A stretch of DNA of 64,000 nucleotides from Stigonema ocellatum SAG 48.90 = DSM 106950 (GTDB lineage Bacteria > Cyanobacteriota > Cyanobacteriia > Cyanobacteriales > Nostocaceae): the NCBI GenBank assembly GCA_016903675.1, contig JADQBA010000003.1, forward strand, positions 115,234 through 179,233. The letters are read 5' to 3'. Each line of letters starts with the position of its first letter. The stretch's first letter is position 1. Below, one piece after another: positions 26,225 to 33,452 of this stretch. Position numbers and translations under genes: made by a program. The notes under the pieces were generated by a model. That model searched no databases, was not told the origin of the DNA, and saw only the letters and a list, made by a program, of their open reading frames with translations.

Positions 26225-27568
26225 ATGATTCAAACGACAACAGAGGATGTGCGATCGCCCAACCGAACGCAAGACTTGGACTTCAATGGAAGAAACTGTT
26301 GGTATCCCATCACCTTCTTGCAAGACCTGACACCAGACCGCCCTTATAGCTTTTCCTTATATGACGAACCCTTCGTTTTATTTAGAAATCAAGAGGGAAA
26401 GCTCGGCTGCTTGCCAGATCGTTGCCCTCACCGTGCTGCTAAACTGTCTGATGGACAGATTATCAATGGTAACTTAGAGTGCCTGTACCACGGTTGGCAG
26501 TTTGGTACCAATGGAGAATGTTTACATATTCCCCAGTTACCAGTTGATGCCAAAATTCCTGCAAATGCTTGCTTGCAATCTTTTAAAGTTGTAGAACGTC
26601 AACGTATAGTCTGGATGTGGCTGGGAGAACTAGAAGCTGCTGATGAAGAACGCATCCCAACTATAGCAGAATTAGATCAGCCGGAATCTATCTGCGTAGA
26701 TTATGTAGCCGATCTTCCTTATGACCAAAGCTACTTTATTGAGAATGCACTTGATCCAGCTCACGTTTCTATCAGCCATCATGGCACTGAAATCAATGCT
26801 AGACGCGAAAATGCTCAACCACTGGAAATGGAAATAACCGAGAGTTCTGCACTCTTAATTCGTGGCAGATATCGCAGAACGAAAACACCCAATGCAAACT
26901 GGTCTAATATGGAATTTGTGGTTCCATGCTTAGTTTTGTATGCATTTGCGAATCAAGGAACTAGTTTTTATTCTGGAAATGCTGTATATGCAATTCCCAC
27001 GGGGAAAGGGCGGTGTCGCGTTCTAATCAGAAAATATTGGAAATTCTTAACATGGTCTGAAAAAATTAAACCTCTTTGGCTCAAACATTTGCATCAAAAT
27101 AAAATATTGGATGAGGATTTGGTGTTTATTGTCGGACTACAAGCACAAATTGAGCGATTGGGACAAAATCTGAAAGAAGTCTATTTGCCGCTTAAAACTT
27201 GCGACACATTTGTTCTAGAGTACCGTAAGTGGCTGGATAAATTTGGGGTATCTTTGCCGTTTTATCGAGGCTATTCTACATCGAAGCAAACTGAGAATCA
27301 TGGCGAGTGTAATCTAAAGCCAATGATTCTAGAACGACTCAATGGGCACACGCTTATCTGTAGTTCCTGTCATCAAGCCTATCAGGCAACAGATAGATTG
27401 AAACTGGGATTAGTGGGTGTAGCGATCGCCCTAGCAGCTTTAGCCATACTCACAGATAACTCATGGATTTCCCCAGTAGCGGTTTCGGCTTCTTTGTCAG
27501 CACTAGCTTTAGCATTTGCCACCCAGAAAGTAAAAACCAAATTTGAGCGTTCCTATACTCGCCATTAA
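26225..27568 (+). CDS. PAO/Tic55-like Rieske oxygenase, second of a tandem pair
   Basis: 447 residues, a clear paralog of the preceding gene along its whole length (shared NCWYPITFLQDL, ECLYHGWQFGTNGECLHIPQLP, LVGVAIALAALAILTD). The Rieske ligands are C67/H69 and C86/H89. The iron site is ENALDPAHVSISHHG and the C-terminal pair is LICSSCHQAY. GAGG lies eight bases before the ATG. The middle (residues 190-270) has diverged most, which suggests different substrates. Probably one operon with the first copy. Confidence 0.92.
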   Translation: MIQTTTEDVRSPNRTQDLDFNGRNCWYPITFLQDLTPDRPYSFSLYDEPFVLFRNQEGKLGCLPDRCPHRAAKLSDGQIINGNLECLYHGWQFGTNGECLHIPQLPVDAKIPANACLQSFKVVERQRIVWMWLGELEAADEERIPTIAELDQPESICVDYVADLPYDQSYFIENALDPAHVSISHHGTEINARRENAQPLEMEITESSALLIRGRYRRTKTPNANWSNMEFVVPCLVLYAFANQGTSFYSGNAVYAIPTGKGRCRVLIRKYWKFLTWSEKIKPLWLKHLHQNKILDEDLVFIVGLQAQIERLGQNLKEVYLPLKTCDTFVLEYRKWLDKFGVSLPFYRGYSTSKQTENHGECNLKPMILERLNGHTLICSSCHQAYQATDRLKLGLVGVAIALAALAILTDNSWISPVAVSASLSALALAFATQKVKTKFERSYTRH

Positions 27569-27656
27569 TCCTAGCCAGTTGTGAATTAACTTGGTCTATT
27601 GGTTCCTTTCGCCAACCTTCTCCCTATAGTTTTAAATACCTATATCATCTATAGGA

Positions 27657-27750
27657 CAATACAGTTCAGTTAAGCACCTACTCAGAAACCCGGTAACTTT
27701 GGCGAAACCGGGTTTCTATGCCTAAGCTATCCTTAACACCAAGCGTATTG
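27657..27750. mobile_element. MITE, CAATACRGTTCAGTTA family, copy C
   Basis: The ends are CAATACAGTTCAGTTAA and TTAACACCAAGCGTATTG, with a CCCGGTAAC/CGAAACCGGG-type core. It is flanked by a perfect 10-bp direct repeat, ATCTATAGGA (27647-27656 and 27751-27760). The right-hand copy of that duplication is also the first bases of the next repeat, so this MITE inserted at the edge of that repeat. Confidence 0.75.
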
Positions 27751-27812
27751 ATCTATAGGATTATTATTTGATTTTTGAAATATACGTAGGTGGGGCTATG
27801 CCCTACACATCC

Positions 27813-28104
27813 AGGGCTATTTCATTCTACACTCAATGCCAGGAACTCAAGTTCAAGGCTCAAAGCTCAAGTCCGTTGAAACGGACTAAATTTCTTCTAG
27901 TACTTTGTCAAGCTAGTTTTGCTCATTGTAGTAAGCACTTTAGTGCTTAGAAAATAAGGACTAAAGTCCTTACTACGAACTAACTTACCCATCAATTATA
28001 ACTTGACAGACTACTAGTTCTAGTCGGCTTAAGCCGACTTCAGCTATTAGCCTAGGAATTTATTCCTAGGCGTGTGGGTTGCGAGTGAAGAATGAAATAG
28101 CCCT
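27813..28104. mobile_element. MITE, AGGGCTATTTCATTCT family, copy 1 (interrupted)
   Basis: A perfect 16-base inverted repeat: AGGGCTATTTCATTCT at 27813-27828 and its inverse at 28089-28104. The interior has a row of hairpins: AGTCCGTTGAAACGGACT, AGTCGGCTTAAGCCGACT and CCTAGGAATTTATTCCTAGG. Removing the inner insertion (27897-28017 plus one flank repeat) leaves about 165 bases, close to the 174 of copy 2 at 40900-41073. Confidence 0.75.
27897..28017. mobile_element. Innermost MITE, CTAGTACTTTGTCAAG ends
   Basis: The ends are CTAGTACTTTGTCAAG and CTTGACAGACTACTAG (14 of 16 matching as inverse). TTCTAG flanks it on both sides. The interior holds GTAAGCACTTTAGTGCTTA and AAGGACTAAAGTCCTT hairpins. 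The uninterrupted site (TTTCTAGTCGG) is seen in the other copy of the host element at about 40984. Confidence 0.65.
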
Positions 28105-28240
28105 GCTACCACATCCCGGTTTTGTAGGGCATAGCCCCACCTACTTAAATTTTTTCAAAATTCAAATATGATTCCTATAGGATGACCTTCATAAATTTAC
28201 ATTATGCGCTTGCTCCTACACAGAGTGTAGGAACAAGAAA

Positions 28241-29629
28241 TTACGCTAGTCGGCGTTTAATTTCCTCCGCCAAATCTTCCAACGGTACTTCCACCTGTTC
28301 ACGTGTTTTCAAATCCTTAAGAGAAGACTTTTGCGCTGCTGCTTCCTCCGAACCAATAATCACGCACAATTGAATTCCCTGTTTTTCAGCCATTTGCAAT
28401 TGTTTGCCCAAAGGTCGCCGATCAAAGCTAGTTATAACATTAATTCCTGCCTGACGTAGTTTTTGAGACACATTTAAATAAATGGGCATCAAATCATCTT
28501 GCATGTTCATTACCATCACTTGCGCTGGTGTGGGGGCTAAGGGACTGAGAATATTAGCTTTGAGTAACCGACTGATTAAGCGAGTTAAGCCAATAGAAAT
28601 GCCCACACCAGGCAATTTCTCATCCAAAAATACCCCTACTAATTCTTCATATCTACCGCCAGAGCAAATACTGCCTAAGGCTTCATGTCCGACTAGGATA
28701 GTTTCGTAAACTGTACCCGTATAATAATCAAGACCACGAGCAATAGATAAATCAATACAGTAACGATTTTCCAAAACTCCGAGATTGCGAACACCGTAAA
28801 TAACCGTTTCTAGCTCCACAACTCCCAGACTAAATTCCTCAACTTCTGGTATAGTTTGAGCTAAGTACTTCAGTTTATCTAATACCTCATCAACCGTGCC
28901 GTTAATTTTAATGAATTCAATAATTTTTTGAGTTGCCTCTGCTAAAATTCCCTCTTTTTCTAAATCCTGTATGACTTTAGCTTCACCGATTTTTTCCAGG
29001 GTATCAATAATACCAATACAGGGTTTAATTTTGCTTTCCTCAATCCCTACCGACTTAAAGAAACCCGTGAGAATTTTGCGATTGTTGATGCGAATGAGAA
29101 AATCACCAATATTAACTGCTTCAAATATCTCAGAGATAATAGCAGGCATCTGAGCATCATACAGCAAACTGAGTTCACGACGCGCCACCACATCAATATC
29201 ACACTGACGGAACTGACGGAAACGTCCATCTTTTGCCCTTTCTCCGCGAAAAACAACATCCATCTGGTAGCGAGCAAAGGGAAAGGTCAATTCGTTCAGG
29301 TGACGAGCAATATACGCCGCTAGAGGAACCGTTTGATCAAATTTTAAAGCTCTTGCTTCCGAACCACTTTCCCCAGCCTTATCTTTCTCAGCTTGCCGAT
29401 TTGGAGGCAAGATAGGATTAATACCGTAGATGATATTATCACCTTGATTCCCCTTAGCTTGCAGAACTTCTAAACGCTCAACAGCGGGAGTTTCTATAGG
29501 CGTAAATCCATAGCTCTCAAATACCCTACGGATAGTATCTAGCAAATAGAGTTCCAAACGCTTTTCGCCAGGAAGAAATTCCGGAAAGCCGCTAGGAGTA
29601 GAGAAATTGATTTTGTCAGTTTTTGCCAT
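28241..29629 (-). CDS. hisS: Histidyl-tRNA synthetase
   Basis: 462 residues. Class II motif 2 is VVFRGERAKDGRFRQFRQCDID; the histidine-specific motifs are ARGLDYYTGTVYE and, in motif 3, PGVGISIGLTRLISRL. The N-terminus INFSTPSGFPEFLPGEKR is the cyanobacterial form. The C-terminal anticodon-binding domain starts near LSPLAPTPAQVMVMNM. It charges tRNA-His in the cytosol. A G-rich tract (29645-29690) lies upstream. Confidence 0.96.
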   Translation of the reverse strand: MAKTDKINFSTPSGFPEFLPGEKRLELYLLDTIRRVFESYGFTPIETPAVERLEVLQAKGNQGDNIIYGINPILPPNRQAEKDKAGESGSEARALKFDQTVPLAAYIARHLNELTFPFARYQMDVVFRGERAKDGRFRQFRQCDIDVVARRELSLLYDAQMPAIISEIFEAVNIGDFLIRINNRKILTGFFKSVGIEESKIKPCIGIIDTLEKIGEAKVIQDLEKEGILAEATQKIIEFIKINGTVDEVLDKLKYLAQTIPEVEEFSLGVVELETVIYGVRNLGVLENRYCIDLSIARGLDYYTGTVYETILVGHEALGSICSGGRYEELVGVFLDEKLPGVGISIGLTRLISRLLKANILSPLAPTPAQVMVMNMQDDLMPIYLNVSQKLRQAGINVITSFDRRPLGKQLQMAEKQGIQLCVIIGSEEAAAQKSSLKDLKTREQVEVPLEDLAEEIKRRLA

Positions 29630-29752
29630 TGCTTATTGACGCAGAAGAGGGGGGTAGGGGGGAAGGGGGGAGGGGGGGAAGGGGGGGTAATTAGGGATAC
29701 AAGAAAAATTATATCTGAAATTATTCCCCCACTCCCCCACTCCCCCACTCCC

Positions 29753-30196
29753 CTACACCCTTTGTTCTTGGATCAGCGTCCGCTGGAAAATTTGATGATT
29801 ATTAAACCAGTGCCAGGTGCGGGCGCGGTAATTATTGCAAGGACTTATCTGGATCATTTCATATAAGCTCATTTCTGGCCTAGTTTTATAAGTAAATAAT
29901 AAAATTACCGTAGAATCGTCCACTTCCCAAGCTTTTCCTTGAATACGATCAGTGTCAAACCACAGTGTCTTGTCGTGATAAGTTCCTGGAAACTGATGCT
30001 CCTCCTGTTTACCATTAGACCACTTGTAGCGATTGATTTGGTAGTAAGGATAGGGACTATCTTGTGGAAACTGACAAGTTAAATGAGACTCATGCTTGTC
30101 GAGAATTTTTCCCTCTGTATCAATTAATGTATACGTACCCACCCAATCTCCTTCGTGGCGGGCAAGAACAGGCATTCCCTCTCGGATAGTAGACAT
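29753..30196 (-). CDS. Conserved hypothetical, possibly DUF3598/lipocalin-like
   Basis: Start set at 30196 (MSTIREGMPVLARHEG) since AGGAGG lies six bases upstream. The 147-residue protein is rich in beta strands: HEGDWVGTYTLIDTEGKI, then SHLTCQFPQDSPYPYYQINRY, then LWFDTDRIQGKAWEVDDSTVILLFTYK. This pattern resembles cyanobacterial lipocalin-like proteins such as DUF3598, to which I assign it only tentatively. No signal peptide. Confidence 0.65.
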   Translation of the reverse strand: MSTIREGMPVLARHEGDWVGTYTLIDTEGKILDKHESHLTCQFPQDSPYPYYQINRYKWSNGKQEEHQFPGTYHDKTLWFDTDRIQGKAWEVDDSTVILLFTYKTRPEMSLYEMIQISPCNNYRARTWHWFNNHQIFQRTLIQEQRV

Positions 30197-30480
30197 GGAA
30201 ACCTCCTTTGAATACAAGCTTTATCATAATTCGTAATTACAAAGAGCGTAATTCGTAATTAAAAATGGGTTTAATACCCCCGACAACACAGGTGGTCATT
30301 TTTCAGTCGCGGTTTAAATCCCCGGATGAAAAATAATTACGAATTATGAATTACGAATTTTTAATTAAGACTCCTATAATAGCGCTTTTCAATTGGTGTG
30401 AGGTACATTCAAGACCTCCCGGATTTCTCACAAACACTGAAAAGAAGGCAGAGAAAACCTGCTACAATGTATACATGACA

Positions 30481-30664
30481 CAATACGGTTCAGTTAAGGA
30501 GAATCGTAGGTTGGGTTGAGGCTTTGCGAAACCCAACATTTTCGCGTTTTGTTGGGTTTCGTTCCTCAAACGCCAGTCGCCTACAGAGGGAAACCAAAAG
30601 TGCCACGAGGTACTCCCCAACCTACGCAGAACAAGGGTTTTTGGCGCTAACACCAAGCGTATTT
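30481..30664. mobile_element. MITE, CAATACRGTTCAGTTA family, copy D
   Basis: The ends are CAATACGGTTCAGTTAAGG and GCTAACACCAAGCGTATT. Flanking 10-mers ATACATGACA (30471-30480) and ATACATAACA (30665-30674) match at 9 of 10 positions, an aged duplication. The interior carries the TAGGTTGGGTTGAGG/GTTGGGTTTCG palindrome common in cyanobacteria. It sits 30 bases upstream of the interrupted gene at 30695. Confidence 0.65.
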
Positions 30665-30874
30665 ATACATAACAAGCATTTCAGCACAGACAACATGACT
30701 GAGCCGGGTAATCGTAGCGAAGAGAGCCAAAAAATCGAAGGCAAAACCCCTCACGGTGAACAGCGATCGCAGGAAGCCCAAGCAGGTGATACTGCTCGGC
30801 AAGTAGGCGATGTCAATCGAGTTGTCAGAGAAGGTCGGCTTCTCCAGGATGCTGAGACTGGCTATTATGTTTAT

Positions 30875-31050
30875 TTGACACTCCCATGCCTAAAGGCGAT
30901 GGGATTCTTTAAGAGGTTCTGCCATATCTCTTAAATATCCAACTGTCGGAGTTTCTCGCACATGGCGATGATTAAGAGAGGCATGGTTCCCAATCTCAAC
31001 CCCTAATGATTGATATCTACTGGGCGTAACTTTCCCACAGTCCGCAGGTA
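30875..31050 (-). ncRNA. Putative omega RNA (reRNA) of TnpB
   Basis: In TnpB elements the 3' end of tnpB and the right end encode the guide RNA scaffold. Here the 3' part of tnpB runs into the hairpin at 30883-30903 and ends GGGAGTGTCAA at the border; the guide would be the adjoining host bases (30874 downward, beginning ATAAACATAATAGCC). The extent of the scaffold is a guess from related elements. Nothing in the sequence proves transcription. Confidence 0.4.
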
Positions 31051-32482
31051 GGGTCTTTTTATTTTTTAGGAAGACCAATCCCACTCTCTTACCAATCGTC
31101 CGAGAGGCTTTTGTGTCTGCATGATCGACATGATTACAAACAACACACAGGAATTTCTCGCCCAAGCGGTTTTTCAAGTCAATGTGACCGCACTTCGGGC
31201 ATTCTTGCGATGTGTGTCTCGCGGACACTTCTACAACGGGTTTTCCTGCTTTTAATGCCAACCATGTAATCTTGTCGAAAATATCGCCCCAACTTGCATC
31301 TAAAATAACTTTGTTCAAACCTGTCTTTTGAGCGGCATTATTACGTTTGTATGCGCCTTTGCCCTTCGGGTTCGCAGTCGCCTGCGGAGGGAAACCCTCC
31401 TTCAGCGCTGTCTCACCATCGTGCTTAGGTTTAGCACGCTTGACCATATTTTTAATATTTAAATCTTCTTTAGCAACAGCGTCAGCCGTGTCAACTACGA
31501 CCTTAGCAACTTGCCAATTATAGCCGTCACGATGTTGTGCTAACTTATGCTGTTGCTTAGCTAATTTCTTGACGGCTTTAATCTTATTGTTAGAACCTTT
31601 CTGCTTACGACTGATGGCGCGTTGACGCATTGCCATCCGGCGTGCCGTCCTTTTATTTGTTGAAATTCTTTTGTTTTCTTGAAATCTGCCGTCAGACAGA
31701 GCAATAAGCTTATTGATGCCAACATCGATACCAACGATTGACTTGCATTTCTCAAGCGGTTTAAGGTCGGGCAACACATCAGCAATATTAACTAACATAC
31801 TGATGTACCAATCGCCGCCTTTGCGCATAATCGTGCAGGTTCTTAAGTCTTGGATAAGAGTTAAGTCACGGCTATTGTGAAACTTTACATCCCCAATTCC
31901 TGGCAGGTACGCTGTTGCATAATTCTTTCTGATGTGGCGCAACAGCACATGTCCAGGTTTATATTCAAAAGAATCTAAACGTCTGATGAAATTAGGATAA
32001 CCTCTTGCAAATTTATAGAAGTTTGAGAAGGCTGTATCAAGTCTGGCTATATTGGTTTGTAAAACAGCAGAGTTGATTAATGCAAAGTTATCTCTTGAGT
32101 TTCTAAGTTGTGTGGTCACCTTCATTTGGATGCCAGAAGCTGAATCCCACTTAGAAATAATATCGACAACTTTTTTGGTTTCCAAGTCTATGACCTTAGA
32201 CTCTTTAGTGGCTAGTTCTAAATTCTGAGGAACAATGCCATGCTTAAGCACAGGACTTGTAAGAGGACAGCAAGAACCAAATTCGATTCTTGACTCTAGG
32301 TCGCAGTATGACCCATAAGCATAAATTATTTTTGAGTCGCTGTCTTTATTATTAGATTCAAATCCTACTGTACGTTCTCTTAAAGCGTAGTTACGATGTT
32401 TTCTTAACGTAACCAACCAGTCTTCAAGAGTTGCCTCCTGAGATTGATTAGGCAACAATTCAAAATTCCATCGAACTTGCAC
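30890..32482 (-). CDS. tnpB: TnpB RNA-guided nuclease
   Basis: 530 residues. The RuvC-like triad appears complete: D253 in IVGIDVGINKLIALSDG, E339 in AVAKEDLNIKNM and D456 in HADTKASRTI. A four-cysteine zinc ribbon (SQECPKCGHIDL, then FLCVVCNH) lies before the last aspartate. The N-terminus (MQVRWNFELLPNQSQEATLEDWLVTLRKHRNYALRER) is the usual helix-turn-helix region. Residues about 350-375 carry an extra stretch (ETALKEGFPPQATANPKGK) encoded by a known-looking cyanobacterial repeat. It is probably able to cleave DNA if expressed with its guide. Confidence 0.92.
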   Translation of the reverse strand: MQVRWNFELLPNQSQEATLEDWLVTLRKHRNYALRERTVGFESNNKDSDSKIIYAYGSYCDLESRIEFGSCCPLTSPVLKHGIVPQNLELATKESKVIDLETKKVVDIISKWDSASGIQMKVTTQLRNSRDNFALINSAVLQTNIARLDTAFSNFYKFARGYPNFIRRLDSFEYKPGHVLLRHIRKNYATAYLPGIGDVKFHNSRDLTLIQDLRTCTIMRKGGDWYISMLVNIADVLPDLKPLEKCKSIVGIDVGINKLIALSDGRFQENKRISTNKRTARRMAMRQRAISRKQKGSNNKIKAVKKLAKQQHKLAQHRDGYNWQVAKVVVDTADAVAKEDLNIKNMVKRAKPKHDGETALKEGFPPQATANPKGKGAYKRNNAAQKTGLNKVILDASWGDIFDKITWLALKAGKPVVEVSARHTSQECPKCGHIDLKNRLGEKFLCVVCNHVDHADTKASRTIGKRVGLVFLKNKKTLPADCGKVTPSRYQSLGVEIGNHASLNHRHVRETPTVGYLRDMAEPLKESHRL

Positions 32483-32866
32483 TTGTTTCTTTCCTTTATG
32501 GTGCTATCTTTCAAGATGTCTAGTATATCGCTATAAACCTAAAATATCAATAGATAAAACAGCAATTTTGAAGAAAAATTCCCAAAAAATCCAATAAAAT
32601 AGAAATATTGACGGCGACTAAAGTCGCGTCGTATTCATCCCACGCCTGTTCGCGCAGCGTCTCCCCTTGGGAGAAGGACGGCGCTCGGATTTCGCCCCAC
32701 TCAACCCTCAGCCTCGTGGGCTTTCTACTTAGATACTGTAAAGGGCGATCGAGTCGTCATCGTTGACCCAGAAACCAACCAACAAATTACTCAGTTCAAA
32801 AACTCAAGAGCCAATACCCAAAAACGAATTGCATCTGGTCGGTGGAAACCTATCTTGTAGCAACCT

Positions 32867-33163
32867 ATGTTCAAAGCGATCGATATTTGGAAAAGAATAG
32901 ATGATACGGCAGCCATCCGCTATCGCTGTTTCGAGCGCCTAACTGATGGGCAGTTTTGTGTGCAAAGTGTCGATTATTACCATCTTCCCCTGAACGAAAA
33001 ACAGATTAAAACACTAGACAACCAATTTTTAGAACTCTTCATTGAAGAATCTCCCGATCAACGATCCTCCCTTCATCCCACTCTGGAAGAGGCGATTGCT
33101 CAGTATGACCAAGACTTTACGGATGATGTCGCATCTTCACCGTTAGAACCACAGGTCGCATGA
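32867..33163 (+). CDS. Hypothetical partner of the interrupted gene (immunity-like candidate)
   Basis: 98 residues, starting six bases after the stop of the split gene, which implies translational coupling before the insertion. The sequence MFKAIDIWKRIDDTAAIRYRCFERLTDGQFCVQSVDYY is followed by an acidic C-terminal half (ELFIEESPDQRSS, EEAIAQYDQDFTDDV). Acidic, small and second in a pair is typical of immunity or antitoxin proteins, but no family is recognised. Its native promoter lay upstream of the broken gene, so present expression is doubtful. Confidence 0.65.
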   Translation: MFKAIDIWKRIDDTAAIRYRCFERLTDGQFCVQSVDYYHLPLNEKQIKTLDNQFLELFIEESPDQRSSLHPTLEEAIAQYDQDFTDDVASSPLEPQVA

Positions 33164-33185
33164 TCCTGTGCGGTCTTTGTGATCG

Positions 33186-33290
33186 TAAGTACCTGTGCAA
33201 AATTAATTGCATACTGAAATTGCCTGAAATGCTTGTTAAAAGGTCATTACACGTTAAATAAATGTGTAATTAATTTTGCGTGAGTACTTA
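33186..33290. repeat. Inverted-repeat element, AAGTAC...GTACTT
   Basis: The arms AAGTACCTGTGCAAAATTAA (from 33187) and AATTAATTTTGCGTGAGTAC (to 33287) are inverse at 18 of 22 positions, enclosing about 60 bases. It is probably another small palindromic mobile element; no second copy was found in the window. Confidence 0.5.
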
Positions 33291-33452
33291 GTGCGATCGC
33301 TGCCATTGTCGAGTGCGGCGATTGGGTTGAAACACCCATACCTTCCTGTGATGAGTGATTGATGATTCACAGCTTTCCATCACTGCGAAAGCAATTATTG
33401 CTGAATTATGAATTATGAATTCGCCTGAATTTCATAATTTATAATTCATAAT

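Larger units (their letters stand above)
27753..28180. repeat. CTATAGGA...TCCTATAG repeat carrying two nested elements
   Basis: Left arm from 27753 (CTATAGGATTATTATTTG, then GTAGGTGGGGC) and right arm ending at 28180 (GCCCCACCTAC, then CAAATATGATTCCTATAG) are imperfect inverse copies of about 45 bases. Between them lies a complete second element (27813-28104), which itself contains a third (27897-28017). No coding capacity. Confidence 0.65.
30875..32737 (-). mobile_element. IS200/IS605-type element with tnpB only (IS1341 group)
   Basis: About 1863 bp, borders placed by the frame repair of the host gene (uncertain by a few bases). There is no tnpA (Y1 transposase), no inverted repeat and no target duplication, as expected for the family. 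The right end holds the hairpin CCCATGCC-TAAA-GGCGATGGG (30883-30903), which overlaps the tnpB stop; the left end holds GTGGG-type palindromes (about 32640-32720). The base string next to the left end, in element orientation, is TTTAC, a fit to the TTAC-like targets of IS605-group elements. Confidence 0.8.
30695..32860 (+). pseudogene. Small gene split by the TnpB element (toxin-like candidate)
   Basis: The 5' part (30695-30874, 60 codons) ends DAETGYYVY at the element border; the 3' part (32738-32857, 40 codons, stop 32858-32860) starts VKGDRVVIVDPETNQQITQF and ends ASGRWKPIL. Joining 30874 to 32738 gives one uninterrupted 100-codon frame, so a single insertion broke a single gene. The joined protein is a charged N-terminus followed by a compact beta-rich domain like the C-terminal domains of small RNase-type toxins; that comparison is by eye and weak. 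An upstream extension of the frame is possible. The next gene starts six bases after the stop. Confidence 0.7.

Noticed and set aside
29636..29866. 76-codon plus frame upstream of hisS
   Set aside because: Gly-rich translation of a G tract, partly antisense to the gene at 29753-30196.
30524..30694. 5' extension of the TnpB-split gene
   Set aside because: The frame is open but runs through MITE copy D; the coding part is taken from 30695, although a longer original gene cannot be excluded.
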